From the NCBI GenBank assembly GCA_964585535.1, contig CAZPDW010000063.1, forward strand, positions 1 to 11,251: 11,251 nt of DNA, in the 5' to 3' direction. This document shows positions 1 through 6,650 of the stretch, piece by piece. Made by a program: the position numbers and the translations under genes. The first letter of the stretch is position 1. Each line of letters opens with the position of its first letter. This DNA comes from JAUVYV01 sp964585535. GTDB lineage: Bacteria; Planctomycetota; Phycisphaerae; Sedimentisphaerales; Anaerobacaceae. Below the pieces are notes generated by a model that worked only from the letters and a program-made list of their open reading frames with translations, did not search any database and was not told the DNA's origin.

Positions 1-659
1 AGCACACCCCAGGGTGTATCAAAAGAGCCTCCGTTGAAAAATCGATATTCAAAAACACCTTTGGTCACGGGATGGTTTTTGACGATTGGAATATCCACCC
101 AGGACGGCGATACCGGTCCCGGCTGGTTAATATCGCATATACTGTCATTGCGTACCTTGACAGGCAGGTCTTTGAAGAGTTGATTGAAGACCTCGGCCAT
201 GTAGTGCGCATTGGTGTGCTCGACGAGTGCGAACAGTCCTCCGCCTTGTCTGACCCAGTCGAGCAGGTCCTTGCGCTGCCTGGCGGTCATGAACCGCGAA
301 TGGTATGTCTGCTCGCCGACAAAGAAAACATCATATTTGTCAAGGATGCTGCGGTCGAAACCCCTGTAGTTCTCGACGTATAGGTTGAACCCTTCTTCCG
401 TCAAGGCCGTACAAAAGCGCCTGAATCCAGAGACGGTGTGGTAGTTGGACCTGTACCTGCGGTTGTCGCGGTTCCAGAGGTGTCTGGCTCCGTGGGCTGC
501 ATCGTAATAGATTTTTGCGCCGCGATAGCTTTCGGCTCCGAATCTGTGCAGCGACAGGCCTCCATAAACTATAGCTGCAACACAAACTGCAATCAGCAGG
601 TGTAAAATGGCGGACAGCAGCCACTTTCCGTATTTACTCTTTATATCATCGGCGTTCAA
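1..659 (-). CDS. Membrane-anchored DUF4350/GATase-like protein (partial, TTG start)
   Basis: Third gene of the minus-strand operon. It runs off the left edge after 219 stop-free codons. I place the start at a TTG (657-659) because a GGAGG Shine-Dalgarno lies 9 nt upstream (669-673) in the 24-bp gap after the glycosyltransferase gene; no in-frame ATG occurs near it. Residues about 12-35 form one hydrophobic segment, so the protein is probably anchored in the inner membrane with an outward-facing domain. That domain begins with KIYYDAAHG (49-57), then an alternating alpha/beta pattern: FCTALTEEGF (82-91), DKYDVFFVGEQ (107-117), a helix, and WVRQGGGLFALVEHTN (135-150). This resembles DUF4350/ThuA-like members of the class-I glutamine amidotransferase-like fold: Asp/His near the start, 'the speaker is a buried beta-strand' at VFFVG, then a Gly-rich turn. 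I see no clear nucleophilic Cys at the elbow, so an amidotransferase reaction is not supported; a binding role is equally likely. The family call is by pattern only. Confidence 0.72.
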   Translation of the reverse strand, partial: MNADDIKSKYGKWLLSAILHLLIAVCVAAIVYGGLSLHRFGAESYRGAKIYYDAAHGARHLWNRDNRRYRSNYHTVSGFRRFCTALTEEGFNLYVENYRGFDRSILDKYDVFFVGEQTYHSRFMTARQRKDLLDWVRQGGGLFALVEHTNAHYMAEVFNQLFKDLPVKVRNDSICDINQPGPVSPSWVDIPIVKNHPVTKGVFEYRFFNGGSFDTPWGV

Positions 660-668
660 TGTTCGATA

Positions 669-673
669 CCTCC
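669..673 (-). promoter_or_regulatory. Ribosome binding site deciding a TTG start
   Basis: A perfect GGAGG on the minus strand, 9 nt before the TTG at 657-659 and inside the 24-bp gap between two operon genes. It is the main support for the non-ATG start of the leftmost gene. Confidence 0.6.
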
Positions 674-683
674 AGTTGACGGT

Positions 684-2060
684 TCAACTTGATAATAGCC
701 TACCTACCGGTCGAAGGACCCTGCCGAGCGCAGCAAAGCAGTCCTGCGACTGCTCTTTTGGCTCAAGTCTTGTCAGCACGAGGACGGCATAAGTTGCGAG
801 CACTATCAGAATAAAATCGCAGGGGACTCTGTAGCGTATCTCGCCAATGTACATCAGGGCGGTATAGAGCATAGTTATGTAGTGCAGGGCGAATATTTCG
901 AGATAGACGTTGAGCCGGAACAGCAGGACGACAAATCCCACAAATGCCAGTGGGAAAACGTAGTACTGCACCAGCCCGGGCCAGAACTCGAATACCTCTT
1001 TTCGCCAACCACGCTTAGCGTGGTTACGCTCAGGCCACATCGTGTTAAAATATGCAAGAAGAAGAATATTCCTGCACATCAGGCCGACCTTTTCACCGCA
1101 GGTAAGCTGCGATTGGTAGCGTTTGCGTTCCGCATCGAGTATCCCGGCATCACCGATATACCCTTCGAAGCTGAATATCTCGGTATATCCCAGATTTCTC
1201 GCCGAGGGCGGCTGAAACTTTCTCTGTCTTTTTGTCCCGTCGGATTGGTCCATATTACAGACGATGCGTTTATACCTGCTGCTCGCAAACAGTCGATTCA
1301 CCGGCCCGTTGCCGCTGATAAGAGCATATCTGCCGGTTAAGTGATGATAGCGATACATGCTAAATGCGGCTACCGCTACGATTGGGATTAGCAAGGCGGC
1401 CAGTGAGCGCCATCGAAAGGCCCGGAGGCGTTTTCTGCGGACAACGACCCATAGGGAAAAAAGCACAATCGTCATCATAAGCTGCGGGCGAATTGCAAAG
1501 CCAACCGCGTAGATAACGCCCGCAATCACAGCAACAAGCGTCGGCTTGCGGGTTCGCAGATACCAGAACGAGAGCAGTATGCTCAGGTACAGGAAGAAAC
1601 TGTACGGCAGCTCGGTCGAGAAGAAGCCCGTATATACAATCATCGGATACCAGATTGCGCACAACAGGCCGACTACATACGCTACCCAGATACACCTGAA
1701 ACAGAACCTCGCAGAAACCATTACTACCAGAACGGTAAGTGCCGAGAGCACGGCATTAACGATTGATATGGCCTTGTAATTTTCCGTACCAAATATCTCC
1801 ATCAATACTGCATAATAGTAGTGAGCGCCGTATGCCAGCACAGCCAGATACGGGTCATCCACCTGTTCACCCTTGACAAGGTCCTGCGCCCTGTCAACGT
1901 ATCCGACCATATCGGAGTAGATGGTTTTTTCGGGCGGCTGAACGTAAAGCGTCCACGTCAGTCTAAGAGCAAGTGACAGCGCAAAGACCAGTATCAAGGC
2001 AGCAACAAAGCACTTTTCCGATGCCGGTATCCTTGTGATAAGTCCGTGTACTTTCTCCAT
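684..2060 (-). CDS. GT-C fold glycosyltransferase (PMT/ArnT-like, GT39/83-type)
   Basis: A 458-aa polytopic membrane protein with about ten hydrophobic segments, the first at residues 17-38 and the last at about 413-430. The layout is that of the GT-C superfamily, which uses polyprenyl-phosphate-linked sugars on the outer face of the inner membrane. The first long loop carries YSDMVGYVDRAQDL (48-61), where D50 is in the place of the acidic catalytic or metal-site residue usual in this loop. FFSTELPYSFF (146-156) matches the 'TE' signature after the fourth segment of ArnT/PMT relatives, and EIRYRVPCDFIL (407-418) matches the R-Y-R-x-P motif before the last segment. A soluble loop of about 90 residues (240-330) is unusual and could define the acceptor. 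The gene starts 3 bp after the stop of the upstream gene; its GGAG (2070-2073) lies inside that gene's end, suggesting translational coupling. The GT-C class is secure; the sugar and acceptor cannot be read from the sequence. Confidence 0.85.
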   Translation of the reverse strand: MEKVHGLITRIPASEKCFVAALILVFALSLALRLTWTLYVQPPEKTIYSDMVGYVDRAQDLVKGEQVDDPYLAVLAYGAHYYYAVLMEIFGTENYKAISIVNAVLSALTVLVVMVSARFCFRCIWVAYVVGLLCAIWYPMIVYTGFFSTELPYSFFLYLSILLSFWYLRTRKPTLVAVIAGVIYAVGFAIRPQLMMTIVLFSLWVVVRRKRLRAFRWRSLAALLIPIVAVAAFSMYRYHHLTGRYALISGNGPVNRLFASSRYKRIVCNMDQSDGTKRQRKFQPPSARNLGYTEIFSFEGYIGDAGILDAERKRYQSQLTCGEKVGLMCRNILLLAYFNTMWPERNHAKRGWRKEVFEFWPGLVQYYVFPLAFVGFVVLLFRLNVYLEIFALHYITMLYTALMYIGEIRYRVPCDFILIVLATYAVLVLTRLEPKEQSQDCFAALGRVLRPVGRLLSS

Positions 2061-2063
2061 CTT

Positions 2064-4085
2064 TCACTGCTCCGTTTCATAGAGAGCCGGCAGCAACCTT
2101 ACGTAGAAGCAGGCCGCGTGCTGAACCGTATCGACCCGCATCCACTGGCGTGTGAGCTTGAATCTGAACGAGCCGATTGATTTTTCCGGGTACCTGTGCA
2201 TATAAGTTGACTCGGGACTGTTGTAAGTGTACATAAGTGATTCGGCTACTGTCCTGCAATTTTTCAGTATGTACACAGCTAACTCGTTTTTGCCCATTCT
2301 CTCGGCCAGATAATATGCGGCGATGAGTCCTTCCGCCCGAGAGCCGTCCGGGTATGCGTGGTCGCCGTAATTATAATAGAACATCCCGGGATAATCGTAG
2401 TATGGGCTGTTCTGCTCGTTATACGTATGCGAAATCATCTCTCTGGCATCGTTAAAAACAAAGTCGAGATACTCTTTTTTCTGAAATTCCTCATTGGAGG
2501 CCCACAGCTCTATGGCCTGCATCAGCCAGCTATCGCTGGGCAGCGGCCTGAACATATCGGCGTATTTAACCGGCCTGATTTTCACTAAAAAATCGAGCGC
2601 CCGCTTCGAGGCCTCCGTAACTTCCTCTCTGAGCCGGTCTGTCAAATTCATCTGCCGCTCGAACACAGCAAGGGCCATCAGCGCCTCGCCGGGATAATAG
2701 AAACTGAAGAGTTCTCGCTTCTGCTTCGGTGTGGGAGAAATGATGGGCTTGCCGTCGTTGTACTGCGGGTGTATGTAATAGCCGAGCATCTCGCCGTCGT
2801 CTGTTATTCGCGAGAGCAGGTGGTCGGCCATTCCAAAAATATAATCGTCGAATTTTGTATCGCCGGTGATTTGCCGGTATTGAAGCAGTGCAATAAGTGC
2901 AACGCCCGTGCCGCCGAGCTTGGCCTTTTTGTTGTAGAATACGTAATATGCCTTTCTGTTCTTGTAGCTGTGCTCCCTGACGTTTTTGAGCAGGAAGTTC
3001 AGGGCCTTTTGCGCAGCCGGGATATACTTATCATCTGCCGTCAGCTCGTACGCCCTGAGCAGTGCGATTACGCCGCCGCAGTGACGCAGGATGTTGTAGT
3101 AGTTGTTTTGCTCGGTCCGGTTCGGGTGGGCGTGGTCTATGATGCTGTCTGCGACGCCGTCATAGTAGTATAGAAACCTACCGTCCTCGCTCATATTGTT
3201 GTAAAGCCAGTCCACTGACCGGCTGACCATTTGCGCCATCCCGTCTTGTGAGAATTTAACCGGAACGGGGTAGCCGCGGTACAGCGGGCATATTCGACTG
3301 CCATAAGTTACGAACGCAACACTTTTGATTATCGACCACTGTATCGGCAGTTGCTTCATTATTCGGATTCTTTCCGATATGCTGTCGGTTTGTTTGGCGA
3401 CGCCGATTTTTTTTGAAATGTTATTGAGGGCCTGTTTTATCGACAGGTGGCTTTTAACAACGGCGTCGGTCGGCATATAATAATATGTTTCGCCGCTGTA
3501 GCGAAGCTTAAAGCCCGTTATACCCGGCTCGAACCTATTGCTGTCGAAGCGGGTCGTGTTCAGATGCTCAATATCCAGGGGGCTCTCTGCTGTCAGGACC
3601 TCGAGCATTATTCTGCATTTATTGGCATCGCTTATCGAGAAGTCGCCGAACCTGCCGTGTTCTCTTAGCTTTTCGGTTATCCGGTTTATGGTTTCAAGGG
3701 TTGTGTTTCTTTTTGAAATCCATCTGATTGGAACATTGCCGCGCTCGAACAATGTCACAGCAGCCCATGCGAAAGGAGCCGACATATCGATATTTAGTTC
3801 GGGCAGTTTTTTGAGCGGGCGGTTGTTCGCCAGCGAGCGGCGTATGAGCAGCAGCAGCTTCTCTTCGCCGGCAAAGTCCCTTTTGAGCCATTCGGTATAT
3901 TCTTCGAGGCCTTCGTAAGACCGGCCGCCGCCGGCAACAGCTCCACTGCCGTACTTATAGCCGGCTATACGCGTACCTCGCTGTCCAAGATAACCCCAGA
4001 GGTAGAAAAACAGCGCCGCCCCAGCGGCCAGCAGAACTGCGATTTTAGCTTTGGACGCTCTTTTCATATTGTTGCCTGTGCTCAT
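2064..4085 (-). CDS. Signal-anchored protein: AMMECR1-like N-terminal region plus alpha/alpha-toroid (six-hairpin-like) domain
   Basis: First gene of the operon, 673 aa. Residues 14-33 are one hydrophobic segment after a basic start, a signal anchor or uncleaved signal peptide, so the bulk should be periplasmic. The C-terminal part (about 285-670) repeats helix pairs of the glycosidase-toroid type: GVIALLRAYELTADDKYIPA (338-357), GGTGVALIALLQYRQITGD (391-409), FYYPGEALMALAVFE (462-476) and DGSRAEGLIAAYYLAERMG (580-598). Such domains occur in six-hairpin glycosidases, polysaccharide lyases and glucuronyl C5-epimerases. Residues about 100-232 look like AMMECR1: a strand 'VTLFERGN', a DFSISDANKCRIMLEVLT stretch (148-165), GITGFKLRYSGETYYYMPTDA (split 188-207) and KQALNNISKKIG (217-228). 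This part is tentative. Catalytic acids cannot be assigned. M7 (after AGGCAACAAT) is an alternative start that loses only six residues. A role in making or trimming a surface glycan is inferred from the adjacent glycosyltransferase. Confidence 0.75.
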   Translation of the reverse strand: MSTGNNMKRASKAKIAVLLAAGAALFFYLWGYLGQRGTRIAGYKYGSGAVAGGGRSYEGLEEYTEWLKRDFAGEEKLLLLIRRSLANNRPLKKLPELNIDMSAPFAWAAVTLFERGNVPIRWISKRNTTLETINRITEKLREHGRFGDFSISDANKCRIMLEVLTAESPLDIEHLNTTRFDSNRFEPGITGFKLRYSGETYYYMPTDAVVKSHLSIKQALNNISKKIGVAKQTDSISERIRIMKQLPIQWSIIKSVAFVTYGSRICPLYRGYPVPVKFSQDGMAQMVSRSVDWLYNNMSEDGRFLYYYDGVADSIIDHAHPNRTEQNNYYNILRHCGGVIALLRAYELTADDKYIPAAQKALNFLLKNVREHSYKNRKAYYVFYNKKAKLGGTGVALIALLQYRQITGDTKFDDYIFGMADHLLSRITDDGEMLGYYIHPQYNDGKPIISPTPKQKRELFSFYYPGEALMALAVFERQMNLTDRLREEVTEASKRALDFLVKIRPVKYADMFRPLPSDSWLMQAIELWASNEEFQKKEYLDFVFNDAREMISHTYNEQNSPYYDYPGMFYYNYGDHAYPDGSRAEGLIAAYYLAERMGKNELAVYILKNCRTVAESLMYTYNSPESTYMHRYPEKSIGSFRFKLTRQWMRVDTVQHAACFYVRLLPALYETEQ

Positions 4086-4117
4086 TTACCAACACTGCCT
4101 ACCTGGTTATCGTCAAA

Positions 4118-4146
4118 AATATACCCCTGGGATTGAAAAGAGTTAA
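4118..4146 (-). promoter_or_regulatory. Sigma70-like promoter of the three-gene envelope operon
   Basis: On the minus strand a -35 box TTAACT (4141-4146; 4 of 6 consensus) and a -10 box TATATT (4118-4123; 5 of 6) are separated by exactly 17 bp. The predicted start would be near 4111, giving a leader of about 25 nt before the ATG at 4085. The spacing and position are what a housekeeping promoter should show; no experiment is implied. Confidence 0.5.
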
Positions 4147-4436
4147 TTTAAGAGCTTACGGCTTAACGTCGGGTATGTACCGCCGGCCTTTGGGCTGCTG
4201 AGCCAATGCCGGCCTGCGGGCTTGTCCTTTCGCACACTGCCCGCTAAAAAATAATCTTTCGGCCCGATGTTCGCTGCCGGAGACGTTAAAACTGCGTTAT
4301 CAGTGCTGAAAAAGGTGTTTTTTTAATACTTTTGCCTTTACTGCCGGACCTGCCGGGTATAAAATTCTAATTGTTCGTATCCTTTGCATCAGCAGCGTGG
4401 GCACAGGAACAGGGGGCCTTTTTTGAACTATTCAAT
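4147..4436. other. Divergent intergenic region with short repeats and dyads
   Basis: Upstream part of the roughly 450-bp region between two divergent transcription units. No convincing ORF was found on either strand. It contains an imperfect 15-bp direct repeat (GCCGGCCTTTGGGCT at 4182-4196 and GCCGGCCTGCGGGCT at 4208-4222, 13 of 15 identical), and between the copies a small dyad GGCT/AGCC (4193-4204). It also has a T-run at about 4318-4324 and a TTGAA-cta-TTCAA palindrome (4423-4435) that could be an operator. The length suggests regulation or a long leader for the plus-strand gene. Confidence 0.45.
4358..4363 (+). promoter_or_regulatory. Possible -10 box for the tpsB-like gene
   Basis: TATAAA preceded by GGG, the best -10-like hexamer on the plus strand between the divergent genes. 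The nearest -35-like element, TTGCCT (4332-4337), is 20 bp away, which is too far for a standard promoter, so this is weak. If used, the leader would be about 170 nt and would contain the nested dyads at 4437-4495. Confidence 0.2.
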
Positions 4437-4495
4437 ATCGGCTTTGCGGCTTGTGACTACAATTTGTCTAAGACAAAACCCACATTGTAGCCGAT
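4437..4495 (+). promoter_or_regulatory. Nested inverted repeats in the leader of the tpsB-like gene
   Basis: Three perfect 7-bp inverted repeats nest inside one another: ATCGGCT (4437-4443) with AGCCGAT (4489-4495); CTACAAT (4457-4463) with ATTGTAG (4484-4490); and TTTGTCT (4463-4469) with AGACAAA (4471-4477) around a single base. The outer two overlap by two bases at 4489-4490, so they either combine into one long interrupted hairpin with slight adjustment or compete locally. The structure ends 43 nt before the ATG at 4539. It has no T-tract after it, so it is not a simple terminator; an RNA regulatory leader or a multi-site operator fits better. The dyads are certain; the role is inferred. 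Confidence 0.5.
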
Positions 4496-4538
4496 GAACG
4501 TAACTAAAGTAATCACTTTGACTTAAAGAGGACAGATT

Positions 4539-6644
4539 ATGAGAATCGCGAAGAAATTGATATGGGTTTTTGCGTTTTTCGCTTGCATTGCTTTGGCCGC
4601 CGCGGTTGCATCGCAGACGCCCGAGCAACTTCAGCGGCAGAGGCAGGCCGCCGCTGAAACCAAACGCAAGGCCGCTGAAGCGGCAAAGGCAAAACGCGCC
4701 GAACAAAGGCAATTGGCGAAACTGGTTTCCCGGGCCAGGCAACTGGCCAAAGAACAAATCCGGCAGGCAAAACTCGACAGGGAAGAAAAGCTTGCGGCGC
4801 TCGGCAAAAATGCAACCGCCGAACAAAAGCAAAAAATCGAGACCGAGTACCGGGAAAAAGTGGCGAAGATAAACATGCGCCGTCGGTTGGAAATTGAAAA
4901 GCAATCGCCGCCGAAGGTTAGTTTCCCAGAGGATTCAAGCCGGCTTCTCGGCGTCAGGGAGATTCGTTTCAGCGGCAATACCTTGGTCTCGACCGCCGAG
5001 CTTCTAAATAACATCCCAATAATTTACAACGCCTCGACCGCAGCACTTGACAAGGCCGAGAGCAAATACATTTACGACTTCACCGGCATCTACGAGATAA
5101 TCCTGGAACCGGGCACGGAGCGGCAGCTCTCTGCAAGGACAATCCAGGGCCTTACGCAGTACGTTCTGAGCGTTTATCAGAGCAGAAATTATGCCGGCAT
5201 TTACGTCTATGTCCCCAAAGAAGCGCTCGAGCAGGGCACCGAGCTTGAAGGCGGCATTCTGCCCGTTCAGGTCATCGAGGCCGTAGTTACCGATGTTACG
5301 GTAACCTCTTACGACCCGAACCAGAAGCAGGTCGAAAAGGGTTATCTGGACAGCAACACGGTTCTCGCGTGGTCGCCGGTAAAGCCCGGCAGGGTGGCCA
5401 ACCGCAAAAAGCTCGATAACTTCATTAACCTGCTAAATCTAAACCCCGACCGTTACGTCTCGGGAGTTGTCTCCAAAGGCAGCGAGCCAAAGACCCTGTC
5501 CGTCAACTACGACATCTACGAGGCGAACCCGTGGCACTTTTTTATGCAGATTGACAACTCCGGCACCGACGACAGAAAATGGAGTCCGAGGTTCGGCACC
5601 GTCAATACAAATCTTCTCGGCATAGACGACACATTCATAGCAATGTACCAGAGCCGGTTGGATTCCGGCATTGAGGACAACTACTCGTTTTTCAGCTCTT
5701 ATGACTTCCCTCTTGCAGGGCCGCGGCTGCGTCTTCGCATCTACGGCGGCTACAGCGAGTTTGACATAAGCCCCGAGGCCGGCGATTTCGACTTCATAGG
5801 AGGCGGCAAATTCATAGGCGGCACGCTGAAATACAACGTGCTGCAGCAGGACGGCTGGTTCCTCGATTTCAGCGGCTCGTACAGTCACGAGGTCAGCAAA
5901 TCCACGCCGTTTTTCCTCGGGCTGTCGCTGCCGGGACTCGGCTATAAGGTTACGATGGACCTCTGGGGATATGCAGTCAACCTTTATAAGTCGGACGACA
6001 TCTCAAATACATCGTTTAGTTTTTCAGAGGTTCGCAGCATCGGCGGGATGGGTTCGAACAACGCCGAGTTCGCCAAGACCCGTATTGGCGGCGGCTCCGC
6101 CGGCACCGTTTTCCCCGACAACGACTTCTCCATCGCCACCGTCGCGGGCTCTTACAGCCGGGTCCTCGACGCCAACAGGGTTCAGCGCCTCAGCACAAAT
6201 TTCCGGCTGATTTATCCCAGCGAGCGCCTTGCTCCTGCTAAGATGACTACGTTCGGCGGGATGTACACCGTCAGGGGCTACGATGAGTACGAGGTTGTTG
6301 CGGACGGCGGAATGCTGGCCTCGGCGCAGTACGAATTTGACCTTGTAAAGTACGAGCGGTCAAAAGGCATTCAACCTGCCGAGTCGGAAAAGACGCATAA
6401 CAAGCTGACGAGATTGAAGAAACTGGCGCCGTTGGCCTTTATCGATTTCGGACGAACAAGGATAGAGAACCCCCGCTCAACAGAGCGCCAGCACCAAACG
6501 CTGTTCAGCGTCGGTGTCGGCACACTCCTTGAGCTGGGTGACCATTTCAGCGGGCAGCTTTACTACGGCTGTCCCCTCAGAGAGACCGATGACACCAGGG
6601 TAGGCAGAGGCCGGCTGCATGTCGGCCTGTGGCTGCGATGGTAG
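4539..6644 (+). CDS. TpsB/ShlB-FhaC family outer-membrane transporter (two-partner secretion type)
   Basis: A 701-aa Omp85-superfamily protein. The start is supported by AAGAGGA (4526-4532) 6 nt before the ATG. Residues 1-25 are a signal peptide (basic start, hydrophobic core, AAAVASQ cleavage region). Residues about 27-122 form a charged Ala/Gln/Lys/Glu-rich coiled coil, much longer than the short N-terminal helix of FhaC. POTRA1 (about 137-250) begins GVREIRFSGNTLVS and ends GGILPVQVIEAVV; POTRA2 (about 250-328) contains GRVANRKKLDNFINLLNLNP and ends VNYDIYEANPW, both typical of the family. The barrel follows (329-701) with repeated amphipathic strands, the VRGYDE motif (578-583) equivalent to the conserved loop-6 VRGY/F of Omp85 proteins, and a C-terminal strand ending in Trp. 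It would insert in the outer membrane and export a large TpsA exoprotein. No TpsA gene lies next to it, so the substrate is unknown. The family is clear. Confidence 0.9.
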   Translation: MRIAKKLIWVFAFFACIALAAAVASQTPEQLQRQRQAAAETKRKAAEAAKAKRAEQRQLAKLVSRARQLAKEQIRQAKLDREEKLAALGKNATAEQKQKIETEYREKVAKINMRRRLEIEKQSPPKVSFPEDSSRLLGVREIRFSGNTLVSTAELLNNIPIIYNASTAALDKAESKYIYDFTGIYEIILEPGTERQLSARTIQGLTQYVLSVYQSRNYAGIYVYVPKEALEQGTELEGGILPVQVIEAVVTDVTVTSYDPNQKQVEKGYLDSNTVLAWSPVKPGRVANRKKLDNFINLLNLNPDRYVSGVVSKGSEPKTLSVNYDIYEANPWHFFMQIDNSGTDDRKWSPRFGTVNTNLLGIDDTFIAMYQSRLDSGIEDNYSFFSSYDFPLAGPRLRLRIYGGYSEFDISPEAGDFDFIGGGKFIGGTLKYNVLQQDGWFLDFSGSYSHEVSKSTPFFLGLSLPGLGYKVTMDLWGYAVNLYKSDDISNTSFSFSEVRSIGGMGSNNAEFAKTRIGGGSAGTVFPDNDFSIATVAGSYSRVLDANRVQRLSTNFRLIYPSERLAPAKMTTFGGMYTVRGYDEYEVVADGGMLASAQYEFDLVKYERSKGIQPAESEKTHNKLTRLKKLAPLAFIDFGRTRIENPRSTERQHQTLFSVGVGTLLELGDHFSGQLYYGCPLRETDDTRVGRGRLHVGLWLRW

Positions 6645-6650
6645 CACCTG

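Noticed and set aside
340..624. 94-codon minus-strand ATG frame at the left end
   Set aside because: It overlaps, out of frame, the TTG-started frame that has a Shine-Dalgarno, a membrane anchor and an alpha/beta pattern; its own sequence is Arg/Pro/Ser-rich without domain character.
4397..4407. GTGGGCACAGG is shared between this intergenic region and 8321-8331, both upstream of plus-strand genes
   Set aside because: An 11-bp exact match is expected several times by chance in a window of this size, and the flanks do not match.
4428..5014. Long minus-strand frames opposite the start of the tpsB-like gene
   Set aside because: They mirror the Ala/Gln/Lys-rich coiled-coil codons, have no ribosome binding site or domain character, and overlap a clear gene.
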